14,795 bases of DNA from CAZVBV01 sp964513975 (GCA_964513975.1 CAZEON010000028.1:1-14795); one strand, 5' to 3'; positions 1 through 5,759 are shown, counted from the first letter of the stretch. Made by a program: numbers and translations. The notes: a model not told the origin generated them from the sequence alone.

Positions 1-239
1 CGGCGAAGGTTATTACTGAAGCTGCCGATCCTGATGCAAACATTATTTTCGGAGCAGTTATCAACGATAACTACAACGGAGAAATGAAGATCACCGTAAT
101 CGCTACTGGATTCTCAGAGACTGGAACCAAGAAACCTGGACATGCATCGCTTATGCGAAAAGCCTTCAGTGTTGATGGAGAACCTACTGGAGATGCTGAC
201 TACGAAACACCGGCGTTCTTGCGAAAGAAACTGAGATAG
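1..239 (+). CDS. ftsZ: Cell division protein FtsZ, C-terminal end (5' truncated by window)
   Basis: The window opens inside a reading frame (first full codon at base 3) that codes for about 78 residues and stops at TAG 237-239. FtsZ is the tubulin-like GTPase that polymerises into the cytokinetic ring at mid-cell. The translated piece reads DPDANIIFGAVINDN, then MKITVIATGF, which is the highly conserved end of the FtsZ C-terminal tubulin-like domain. After it comes a short linker of about 25 residues. The last residues, ETPAFLRKKLR, match the conserved C-terminal peptide (D-x-PAFLR) that binds partners such as FtsA or SepF. The linker is shorter than in many model bacteria, which fits a reduced genome. 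The gene's start and GTP-binding part lie outside the window. The next gene on the right is on the opposite strand, so ftsZ ends its transcription unit here; no convincing terminator follows. Confidence 0.93.
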   Translation, partial: AKVITEAADPDANIIFGAVINDNYNGEMKITVIATGFSETGTKKPGHASLMRKAFSVDGEPTGDADYETPAFLRKKLR

Positions 240-379
240 AAATTTTCAATTGTCCATTTTCAATTTTGTCCTCATTCGCAACAAACTCATCATCCTCGCT
301 TGGCGGGGATCCTATAGGTAGTCATCGTTTTTGCAAGCACTCAACACGACATCTGTTGTAGTTCAACAAGTCTTAAAAG
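240..379. repeat. Gene-free stretch with a phrase array and a REP-like palindrome
   Basis: Directly after the ftsZ stop, bases 241-269 are made of variations on one phrase (ATTTTCAA, TTGTCC, ATTTTCAA, TTTTGTCC). This resembles other phrase arrays in the window. Bases 292-310 form an 8-bp stem with one G-T pair, ATCCTCGC / GCGGGGAT, around a TTG loop. It is preceded by TCATC and followed by CC, the layout of the palindromic repeat at 3181-3206. There is no T-run directly after the stem, so it is not a good intrinsic terminator. Confidence 0.5.
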
Positions 380-589
380 CTATCTTATGCTTTCTTTTCG
401 AAGTGGATTTTTTTTCGGAACGGATATTCCTAACTCTCCGCGTCTTATGTTAGCCTGAATAATAACATTCTTGTAAATTTCTTTATAATCTTCAACAATT
501 TTCGTTATTGCTTCTTCCTTGTTCTCTGTCGATACTTTCACATCAGAAAATTCCAATTCAACCCGCAATTTTATTCCATCCCATCTCAT
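380..589 (-). CDS. Small protein of unknown function (69 aa)
   Basis: I do not recognise this protein. It has an amphipathic beginning (MRWDGIKLRVELEF), a charged helix around residues 22-39 (NKEEAITKIVEDYKEIYK), a strand-like NVIIQANI, and a basic tail ending in RKESIR. That suggests a small alpha/beta protein without signal peptide or membrane segment. The start is ATG at 587-589; an upstream in-frame TAA excludes a longer form, and AAGGA lies about three bases upstream, a close-set ribosome binding site. The gene is convergent with ftsZ and divergent from prfB, with only 71 bases between its start and that of prfB. The amino acid composition looks like a real protein and no other frame here is better, but there is no homology support, so existence is moderately and function not at all supported. 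Confidence 0.5.
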   Translation of the reverse strand: MRWDGIKLRVELEFSDVKVSTENKEEAITKIVEDYKEIYKNVIIQANIRRGELGISVPKKNPLRKESIR

Positions 590-610
590 TATTCCTTTTC
601 CATTAGTTTT

Positions 611-652
611 TATAATTCGTCAAGTTCCTTTCCCTTTCCTTTCTGTTAGAAT
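611..652 (+). promoter_or_regulatory. Promoter candidates for prfB
   Basis: A consensus -10 box TATAAT lies at 611-616, and a second box TAGAAT at 647-652. Neither has a good -35 at 16-18 bases. If the second is used, transcription would start at about 659-661, on or next to the ATG, giving a leaderless mRNA; there is no Shine-Dalgarno sequence before this ATG. Which box is used cannot be decided from sequence. Confidence 0.4.
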
Positions 653-660
653 CTAGATCG

Positions 661-1728
661 ATGGAAAAAAAAGAATTAATTGAACGTTTGCGGAATCTTA
701 CAACACAACTTGACGGAATTCAAGAAAATTTAAAATCAGAAGAAAAACAAACAGAAATCAAAGCATTGCAAAAGGCTATGTCTGCGCCGAATTTCTGGGA
801 TGATCCGGATAATGCACAAAAAGTCTCACAGAAAGCCGCACACATGGAGCAATTTGTGAAGAAGTGGGAAGACATCAAATCCAGTATTGAAGAGTTTCCC
901 GAGCTTCTGGAGATGTCTGACGGGGTGGAACTGGAGAATGATTTGAGCGCATTAGAAAAGAAGTTTGATTCTGCTGAAACTGAAACCTTTCTCTCCGGTG
1001 AACATGATGATAAAAACGTCATTCTCTCTATTCACACCGGAAACGGTGGGCAGGATGCAGAGGATTTTTCTCAAATGTTGATGCGGATGTATTTACGATT
1101 CGCAGAGAACAAGGGATGGAAAACTCAGATCATGGATGAGTCTCCGAGTGATGTGGGATTGAAATCTGCCACGATTGAAATTTCAGGACTTTTAGCGTAC
1201 GGGTTTTTGAAAAGCGAACACGGGGTACATCGATTGATTCGACTCTCCCCTTTCAATGCTAAGAACTTGAGACAAACATCATTCTCTCGTGTGGAGGTTT
1301 TACCTGAGGTCGACAATAATGCCGAGATTGAGATTGCAGAAAGCGATATCAGGGTAGATGTCTTCCGTTCATCAGGCGCAGGAGGTCAAAGTGTGAATAC
1401 AACCGACTCTGCTGTGCGGATTACATATTTGCCATTGAACTTGGTCGTTACCTGTCAGAACGAGAAATCACAACTGCAGAACAAACAATCTGCGATGAAG
1501 GTTTTAAAGTCTCGATTGTTACAATTGAAACTCGAACAACAAGCCAAAGAACTCACCGATCTCAAAGGTGACTTAATGGAGAATTCTTTCGGATCACAAA
1601 TCAGAACCTACACACTCCAACCGTATAAGTTAGTGAAGGATCACCGTACCGACTGCGAACATCAAAACCCCGATAAAGTATTTGATGGAGATTTAGACGG
1701 GTTTGTGGAGGCGTATCTCAAACAATAA
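661..1728 (+). CDS. prfB: Peptide chain release factor 2 (RF2)
   Basis: RF2 recognises UAA and UGA in the ribosomal A site and triggers hydrolysis of peptidyl-tRNA. The 355 residues match the family's full length. The N-terminal helical domain includes PNFWDDPDNAQ (res 43-53). The stop-codon recognition tripeptide SPF follows HRLIRL at about res 196-198, which marks RF2 rather than RF1. The catalytic GGQ loop lies in SSGAGGQSVNTTDSAVRIT (about res 237-255), and the domain end GSQIRTYTLQPYKLVKDHRT is typical. In many bacteria a +1 frameshift at CTT-TGA-C near codon 25 autoregulates the gene. Here the equivalent place reads CAA-CTT-GAC-GGA without the extra T, so the gene is read straight through. 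A functional RF2 means UGA is a stop in this organism. The DUF3800 gene starts ten bases after the stop and is probably cotranscribed. Confidence 0.97.
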   Translation: MEKKELIERLRNLTTQLDGIQENLKSEEKQTEIKALQKAMSAPNFWDDPDNAQKVSQKAAHMEQFVKKWEDIKSSIEEFPELLEMSDGVELENDLSALEKKFDSAETETFLSGEHDDKNVILSIHTGNGGQDAEDFSQMLMRMYLRFAENKGWKTQIMDESPSDVGLKSATIEISGLLAYGFLKSEHGVHRLIRLSPFNAKNLRQTSFSRVEVLPEVDNNAEIEIAESDIRVDVFRSSGAGGQSVNTTDSAVRITYLPLNLVVTCQNEKSQLQNKQSAMKVLKSRLLQLKLEQQAKELTDLKGDLMENSFGSQIRTYTLQPYKLVKDHRTDCEHQNPDKVFDGDLDGFVEAYLKQ

Positions 1729-1738
1729 TATTTCATAA

Positions 1739-2491
1739 ATGCAACGATATTTCATCTTTATCGACGAAACAGGAAATAACGACCAAGAACAATTTTTTGG
1801 TCTTGGTTGCTTACTGATTCCAATCGACAAAATGGGAGAATATCATGAGTTTCTCAAGCAAAAATATGGACAAGTGTATAACAAGGTAAAAGAGCGGGGA
1901 GATCACTTAAAAGAAACTCTACAGGGAGATAGTCTTATTGATTTTTTAAAAGGGCAACGAGGATCTTACGAAATGAAGTTTAAGAATATAAATACAAACA
2001 CTCAGGAGGCTTATGAATGGCTTATTTCTCAATACTTTAAATTTGATAAGGCAAAATTCTGTTGTCTAGTGATTGATAAGAAAAATAATCCAACACCGAC
2101 GGGAATGAGCCACTTTGATGCCTATATCAATCAACTAGTAATGCTTGTAAAAAACAATATTGAAGACGAACCCTTTGTTGTTTTGCCAGACGATATTAGC
2201 GTTCCTGTTGGCAAAAACTATGAGTCGGAACTTATTTCAAAGCTAACAACTAGGCACAAAAGAAACTGTTTTGGTGTTCACCGGCTAGAGTCTCATTCTA
2301 GCTTATTTTTACAAATGGTTGATATTTTAACGGGGGCAGTTGTTTATGAATTTAAGAACGGAGAAAAAATACCGAAAAAATCAATTTCTCAGAAAATTAA
2401 AAATAAATTAGAGGTTAGTAATTTTAAACAATCTTTTACTAAAAACATTCCGAATTATTTTTCTGTTTGGATTTATAAGAATGGTAAATAA
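1739..2491 (+). CDS. DUF3800 domain protein (putative RNase H-fold)
   Basis: A 250-residue protein with the DUF3800 layout: an N-terminal strand ending in the acidic motif FIFIDETGN (D9, E10), GLGCLLIP (res 21-28), MKFKNI (79-84), an acidic PDD (150-152), and the C-terminal motif LESHSSLFLQMVDILTGAV (183-201) with Q192 and D195. In the family these conserved acids are thought to form an RNase H-like nuclease centre, but the biochemical role is not established; members occur in mobile and defence contexts as well as alone. The ATG at 1739 follows the prfB stop by ten bases and has no Shine-Dalgarno sequence, so translation probably depends on coupling or on the A/T-rich leader. The gene is more A/T-rich than prfB, which could mean later acquisition. 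It is followed by a strong hairpin terminator. The family call is confident, its function is not. Confidence 0.82.
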   Translation: MQRYFIFIDETGNNDQEQFFGLGCLLIPIDKMGEYHEFLKQKYGQVYNKVKERGDHLKETLQGDSLIDFLKGQRGSYEMKFKNINTNTQEAYEWLISQYFKFDKAKFCCLVIDKKNNPTPTGMSHFDAYINQLVMLVKNNIEDEPFVVLPDDISVPVGKNYESELISKLTTRHKRNCFGVHRLESHSSLFLQMVDILTGAVVYEFKNGEKIPKKSISQKIKNKLEVSNFKQSFTKNIPNYFSVWIYKNGK

Positions 2492-2493
2492 TA

Positions 2494-2529
2494 AAAGAGG
2501 GGTCATGGTTATAACCCACACCCCTCTTT
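2494..2529 (+). terminator. Hairpin terminator after prfB-DUF3800
   Basis: A perfect 10-bp inverted repeat AAAGAGGGGT (2494-2503) / ACCCCTCTTT (2520-2529) starts three bases after the stop. The loop contains the self-complementary GGTTATAACC. The stem carries A's on the 5' side and T's on the 3' side, followed by CTTC, so it can act in both directions. Confidence 0.8.
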
Positions 2530-2601
2530 CTTCATCACAAGAATAATAAGATTAGAAAACTCGTCAATAAGAATCTCTTGACAAAATAAATACATATTTC
2601 T

Positions 2602-2693
2602 GTCGGAGCGGGTGTGTCAGCAGACCACCCGGTCCATGATGTTTCGTCTTGTCAGTATAAATGTTGCCGAACCGGTCAGAGACCAGTTCCGAC
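2602..2693. other. Structured non-coding region between two 3' gene ends
   Basis: This 223-base gap between the DUF3800 and rlmH stops has no plausible ORF but contains nested complementarity. An outer stem GTCGGA (2602-2607) / TCCGAC (2688-2693) encloses two hairpins. One is GGGTG-T-GTC / GAC-CACCC (2610-2630) with a tetraloop AGCA and one bulged T. The other is GAACCGGTC / GACCAGTTC (2669-2689) with loop AGA. The single non-Watson-Crick position in the latter is C-A on the plus strand but a G-U pair on the minus strand, so the RNA may be read leftward, as part of the rlmH 3' region. TTTT follows the outer stem on the plus strand, and TTGACA lies at 2578-2583 without a matching -10. It does not resemble an RNA family I know. 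Confidence 0.35.
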
Positions 2694-2714
2694 TTTTAGA
2701 ATGACCGAGTAGGA

Positions 2715-3170
2715 TCAATCCTTATGAAAGTGCCCCCCTCCATCAATCTCTAATGCTCGATAGAGTTGTTCCAGTGCCATAAGACGAAACAGATTCCACG
2801 TCCATACCATCTGTCCAAATCTCAATTTCACATTGGCACGCGTCAGAATTGATTCGTCCAACCCATAGGCTCCTCCGATAACAAACACTACCTCGCCTCG
2901 TTCTACAAGCCAGTTTTTGAGTTGTGAAGAAAATTGAATCGAGTCGAATTCTTTCCCGTGTTCATCAAAAGCAACCAGAAAATCCCTGTCCTCTATTTTT
3001 CCGAGCAACGCCTCTGCCTCTTTTTGTTTCGCTTTTGAAACATCGGTGATACCCGCTTGCGCAAGTGGAATTATTTCAAGAGAGGATCTGAATCCAATCC
3101 GTTTAATGAGTTCCTCCTCTCGGGGAGTAATCTCATTTTTCTTTCCAAAGAAATAAAGTTTAATTTTCAT
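2715..3170 (-). CDS. rlmH: 23S rRNA (pseudouridine1915-N3)-methyltransferase RlmH
   Basis: RlmH is a small SPOUT (trefoil-knot) methyltransferase that uses SAM to methylate pseudouridine 1915 in helix 69 of 23S rRNA on the assembled ribosome. The 151 residues match the family length. Visible are LVAFDEHGKEFDSIQFS (res 65-81), the SAM-binding turn VFVIGGAYG (95-103), the helix LEQLYRALEI (133-142), and the C-terminal HFHKD (147-151) corresponding to the usual YHK. The segment normally reading K-M-T-x-x-H-x-x-x-R is Q-M-V-W-T-W-N-L-F-R here (120-129), so the Thr and His of the usual motif are Val and Trp. The stop is TGA exactly at the family's end. The start ATG (3168-3170) is preceded by an A-run, not by a Shine-Dalgarno sequence. 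The gene diverges from the lipoprotein gene. Confidence 0.93.
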   Translation of the reverse strand: MKIKLYFFGKKNEITPREEELIKRIGFRSSLEIIPLAQAGITDVSKAKQKEAEALLGKIEDRDFLVAFDEHGKEFDSIQFSSQLKNWLVERGEVVFVIGGAYGLDESILTRANVKLRFGQMVWTWNLFRLMALEQLYRALEIDGGGHFHKD

Positions 3171-3178
3171 ATTTTTTT

Positions 3179-3206
3179 TGTCATCCCTGTGCAGACGGGG
3201 ACCCAG
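3179..3206. repeat. REP-like palindromic repeat
   Basis: TGTCATCCCTGTGCAGACGG continues into GGACCCAG. It forms a 7-bp stem TCCCTGT (3184-3190) / ACGGGGA (3195-3201) with one T-G pair around GCAG. The TGTCATyCC...GGACCCAG frame is the layout of short palindromic intergenic repeats found in many bacterial genomes, and it parallels the copy at 288-312. It lies in the shared leader of rlmH and the lipoprotein gene. Confidence 0.6.
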
Positions 3207-3224
3207 TCCTTAAGAAATTCCTTA

Positions 3225-3253
3225 TTTTCATAAAGACAAAGGGATGGTACAAT
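3225..3253 (+). promoter_or_regulatory. Promoter of the lipoprotein gene
   Basis: TTTTCA (3225-3230), a 17-base spacer and TACAAT (3248-3253), with TGG immediately before the -10 (extended -10). Predicted transcription start is at about 3260, only some six bases before the ATG at 3266, so the mRNA is nearly leaderless. Confidence 0.65.
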
Positions 3254-3265
3254 GAAAAATAGAAA

Positions 3266-3784
3266 ATGCGAAAAATATTTATCGTCCTTCTCGGATTCGT
3301 CCTGCTGGGATGTGGTGGAAGTAGCACCATAACTACTTCGGAACCTACCGATGCGTTTAAGATTGGAGACACGCAATGGGAACTTGAACTGAATAAATCG
3401 TGGCAGAGACTCCCCTCTCCAGAAGGCTATAACACTGTTTTTCTTGCGCAAAATGCAAGTCAAAGTTTTGTCATTCTCCAAGAATCTGGAGCTACCGAAA
3501 ATCTTGCCGTCGATATTCTCACCAGGGCAAAAGAGGACTTTGTGGAGTTTGAAGAATTGGATCTCGATAAAGAAGAAAACACGTTTCGCTTTCAAGGGAA
3601 GTCCACGCTCGACACACCTGTACGAGAATTTATGCAGAAAGTCTTCGTGATTCCAAACACAAATGCCTTCCTTTTGGGAAGTTGTAGTTGGGAACCAAGC
3701 ATCTCATCGTCCGCTGATTGTCAGAACATTTTGAGCTCTTGGCAAATTTCAGTGGACAAAGAGCAAATAACAGAGAGCAAATAA
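3266..3784 (+). CDS. Putative lipoprotein of unknown function (172 aa)
   Basis: A type II signal peptide is clear: MRK, hydrophobic core IFIVLLGFVL, and lipobox L13-L14-G15-C16, followed by GGSS. The protein should be exported by Sec, lipidated on C16 and anchored to the outer face of the cytoplasmic membrane. The mature part (res 17-172) is soluble. It starts with a low-complexity Ser/Thr linker and then a compact domain with WELELNKSWQRLP (38-50), a strand SFVILQ (67-72), and two further cysteines (C140, C152) that could form a disulfide. The layout (signal, then a W-containing beta domain with 'FVIPNTNAFLL') recalls small periplasmic stress or substrate-contact proteins, but I cannot name a family. 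It has its own promoter, diverges from rlmH, and is followed by a long hairpin. The lipoprotein call is confident, the role unknown. Confidence 0.78.
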   Translation: MRKIFIVLLGFVLLGCGGSSTITTSEPTDAFKIGDTQWELELNKSWQRLPSPEGYNTVFLAQNASQSFVILQESGATENLAVDILTRAKEDFVEFEELDLDKEENTFRFQGKSTLDTPVREFMQKVFVIPNTNAFLLGSCSWEPSISSSADCQNILSSWQISVDKEQITESK

Positions 3785-3792
3785 TGAAAACC

Positions 3793-3830
3793 CTTTTTGA
3801 ACAAGGGGTTTAAACCTCTTGTTCAAAAAG
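3793..3830 (+). terminator. Long hairpin after the lipoprotein gene
   Basis: A perfect 13-bp stem CTTTTTGAACAAG (3793-3805) / CTTGTTCAAAAAG (3818-3830) continues through a G-T pair into GGT/ACC with a TTAA loop. It starts nine bases after the stop. Only TTTG follows on the plus strand, and GGGTTTTC follows on the minus strand, so as a terminator it is atypical; the A/T base of the stem may contribute the U-tract. Confidence 0.6.
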
Positions 3831-3834
3831 TTTG

Positions 3835-4169
3835 TCGTTACGAGATGGGTAATTTACACCTCTCCAATCAGGGCAAAAGAATACGACGAAGCAGTCTACT
3901 TCCAATTCCCAATGCAGGTAGCACAAGAGATTGCCACGTCATTCTCTAACACCCACAACTCACAATGACGGGAGAGAATAATTTCTAAAGATTATTTTTC
4001 TGCTAAGATACTTTCGGAAGTGTACGAAGAACTTTCAAAGATGCTCTTTTCCATATTAAAAACTACACGCATAAAATAGTATTTTGCTTGTCTTTTAGTA
4101 ATTATTTGCTATTTATTTTCTCGCTATTTTTTGCTCTTTGTTATCTGTTTTTTGCTATTTACAAAAGAC
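3835..4169. repeat. Gene-free stretch: repeat debris and a phrase array before tRNA-Cys
   Basis: No credible ORF lies between the lipoprotein gene and tRNA-Cys. Bases 3886-3985 look like a mosaic of a common intergenic repeat: GACGAAGCAGTCTA, then GAGATTGCCACGTCATTCTC, then TCACAATGACGGG, with CGTCATT (3937-3943) and AATGACG (3964-3970) as inverted arms. From about 4097 to 4162 the sequence is built from variants of TTTGCTATTT: exact TTTGCTATTTA at 4105-4115 and 4151-4161, with CTCGCTATTTT and TTGCTCTTTG between them. A weak promoter TTGTCT-N16-TATTTA (4088-4115) could serve the tRNAs. Confidence 0.5.
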
Positions 4170-4243
4170 GGCGCCATGGCGGAGTGGTTACGCAGAGGCC
4201 TGCAAAGCCTTCTACTCCGGTTCAAATCCGGATGGCGCCTCCA
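4170..4243 (+). tRNA. tRNA-Cys (anticodon GCA)
   Basis: A complete cloverleaf of 74 nt. The acceptor stem is GGCGCCA (4170-4176) / TGGCGCC (4233-4239). The anticodon arm is GAGGC-CTGCAAA-GCCTT with anticodon GCA, and the T arm is TCCGG-TTCAAAT-CCGGA. The discriminator is U73 (4240), as expected for tRNA-Cys, and CCA (4241-4243) is encoded in the genome. A 9-bp inverted repeat CCTTCATTT (4245-4253) / AAATGAAGG (4278-4286) follows at once and may help 3' processing. The tRNA-Leu(UAA) gene lies 127 bases downstream on the same strand. Confidence 0.96.
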
Positions 4244-4370
4244 GCCTTCATTTGCCCTGAATAAGGATCTTACGACGAAATGAAGGGGAATAAAAAGACT
4301 GTCTGACGGAACGAAGTAAAGCCAGGCAAACTACGGCTGGTAAATTAGTCAAAAAGTTATTTAATAAATC

Positions 4371-4458
4371 GCTCGGGTGGTGGAATGGTAGACACGAAGG
4401 ACTTAAAATCCTTTGTCCCTTTAAGGACGTGCGGGTTCAAGTCCCGCCCCGAGCACCA
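4371..4458 (+). tRNA. tRNA-Leu (anticodon UAA)
   Basis: An 88-nt class II tRNA. The acceptor is GCTCGGG (4371-4377) / CCCGAGC (4448-4454), with A73 and encoded CCA (4456-4458). The anticodon arm is AAGGA-CTTAAAA-TCCTT, anticodon TAA. The long variable arm is GTCC-CTTTAA-GGAC, and the T arm is GCGGG-TTCAAGT-CCCGC. It reads UUA and UUG codons. No separate promoter is obvious, so it may be cotranscribed with tRNA-Cys. Confidence 0.96.
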
Positions 4459-4481
4459 TTAGTTCGAACTGAATTTCATAA

Positions 4482-5699
4482 TTATTCCTCTTCGTCTTTT
4501 AGCGCTACTCCATAACCACGGTCATCTTTCAACGAATAAGGAGTCCCTGCTATCATTCTTTTTAAAACTCTATTTCTTTCTTCAGTATTCTTTATCTCTG
4601 CCACAACTTCTTCCAAAATTTTTGGTATTTCTTGTTTCCAAAGTTCTATTATATCTCCTCTATCACCTTGAGGAAGTATCTCCCATGCTTCGGCGATAGC
4701 CTGATGTTTTTGTTCTCCTGTTTTTCCTTCTATAATTTCGTTAAAAATACTCGTTAACTCTGTTTCTATGTATGGATAAATTATAGCCCCGTCTATTTCA
4801 ACTTCACACATAGCACGAAGTTTTTTTATTCCTGTTTTTCCTGCGGTAACTTCCTGAAAAATATTTGGTAATTCTGCCATCCACTCTTCTTGCACTGGAA
4901 CATTCATAAAACGTGCCTGTGTATAAAAAATAATATTTTTCATTTCACAAAAAGCTTTATTGAGTGCCATTCCTTGTTTTCCCTTCATAAGTTTCCTAAG
5001 ATTCATTAGCGATTCTTTTTTCCAAGAGGCTGCATCCTCACCATACTCGTGCCATGAATTAGGTTCCCGTATGAAACCTTTATACTTATACTTATAAACA
5101 TTGTTCTCCTCTTCTACTAAGGCAACCTCTTCGTCAATAATTTTGGGCAATTCCTGTCTCAAAAATTGCTCTACAATATCTTTTAATACCTCAGGAACAG
5201 CATCCCATATATTCCAAAGAGTCTCACATTTTTCTATTCCTTTTTGGTTTTTTGTTCGTGTTTCCAAAACTTTTTGTATAACTCGTCCTGTAGAAGATTG
5301 TTTTTGCTCGTCCTTTTTATCCTCAATATTATCCCGAGGATCTTCCCATTCCATTCCTGCCAAAAATTTCCCACGTTGGTCTTCAGGAACATTTTCGATC
5401 ATTTCTGCCCATTCTTTCATTTTTACTACATTTTTCTCGCAAAGATCCAAAAACTCTTCATCAAATCTCCGATTTTTTTGAAATTCAGTATTTACCAATT
5501 CTGCTTTTTCTACATCCGTCAAAAGTGTCTGTAAATTTGTTTCTTCCCCGAGTATTTTTGTCACTTCCTCCTCTATAAGTTGGACAAATGCCATTACTTT
5601 AGAGGATATCTCTGCTCCCCCCTGCTGTTGTTTTAAAACTTTGTAAAAATCTTCTGTATATTTACATGAAGACTGTGTTTCTGATTTTCCTTTGGACAT
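4482..5699 (-). CDS. Helical repeat protein of unknown function (405 aa)
   Basis: I do not recognise a family. The protein is soluble, highly charged (rich in E and K), almost wholly helical in character, with no signal peptide or membrane segment. An imperfect unit recurs: a W, then E-L/I-P-x-I-x-x-E-V, then often G-K-x-G-x-x-K. Copies lie at about 183-192 (ELPKIIDEEV), 226-249 (WKKESLMNLRKLMKGKQG), 273-293 (WMAELPNIFQEVTAGKTG), 314-331 (ELTSIFNEIIEGKTGEQK) and 354-375 (WKQEIPKILEEVV), about 38-47 residues apart. This is like an alpha-solenoid scaffold. The N-terminal 140 residues are a separate helical region ending in a polar linker (DKKDEQKQSSTG). The start ATG follows an in-frame TAG directly upstream. 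A strong AAAAGGAGGAAG lies about 25 bases before the ATG, too far for normal use. The gene ends 23 bases from tRNA-Leu. It is probably a real, lineage-specific protein. Confidence 0.75.
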   Translation of the reverse strand: MSKGKSETQSSCKYTEDFYKVLKQQQGGAEISSKVMAFVQLIEEEVTKILGEETNLQTLLTDVEKAELVNTEFQKNRRFDEEFLDLCEKNVVKMKEWAEMIENVPEDQRGKFLAGMEWEDPRDNIEDKKDEQKQSSTGRVIQKVLETRTKNQKGIEKCETLWNIWDAVPEVLKDIVEQFLRQELPKIIDEEVALVEEENNVYKYKYKGFIREPNSWHEYGEDAASWKKESLMNLRKLMKGKQGMALNKAFCEMKNIIFYTQARFMNVPVQEEWMAELPNIFQEVTAGKTGIKKLRAMCEVEIDGAIIYPYIETELTSIFNEIIEGKTGEQKHQAIAEAWEILPQGDRGDIIELWKQEIPKILEEVVAEIKNTEERNRVLKRMIAGTPYSLKDDRGYGVALKDEEE

Positions 5700-5730
5700 T
5701 TTCTAAAAATATTAAAATATACTTCCTCCT

Positions 5731-5757
5731 TTTATATAAACTCGACTTTTTTGTCAA
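5731..5757 (-). promoter_or_regulatory. Promoter candidate of the 405-aa gene
   Basis: On the minus strand TTGACA (5757-5752) is followed after 15 bases by TATAAA (5736-5731). The spacer is shorter than ideal. Transcription would begin near the AAGGAGG sequence and leave about 25 bases of A/T-rich leader. Confidence 0.45.
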
Positions 5758-5759
5758 GA

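Noticed and set aside
2578..2583. TTGACA as -35 of a transcript over 2602-2693
   Set aside because: No -10-like hexamer at 15-19 bases; not annotated as a promoter.
2715..2717. Possible recoding of UGA as glycine, as in Gracilibacteria and SR1
   Set aside because: rlmH ends in TGA exactly after the family's C-terminal His-Lys-Asp, tnpA also ends in TGA, and an intact RF2 with SPF and GGQ is encoded.
3167..3595. Long open frame on the minus strand over the lipoprotein gene
   Set aside because: It runs antisense to a clear lipoprotein with signal peptide and lipobox and includes the REP-like repeat; its composition is that of a shadow frame.
4244..4370. Possible small RNA between the two tRNA genes
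   Set aside because: Only a 9-bp inverted repeat and a weak AGCC/GGCT stem are present, with no promoter or terminator; better read as spacer of a tRNA precursor.
5101..5534. Plus-strand open frames inside the 405-aa gene
   Set aside because: Low-complexity Ser/Phe-rich translations typical of the antisense of Glu/Lys-rich helices; no start signals.
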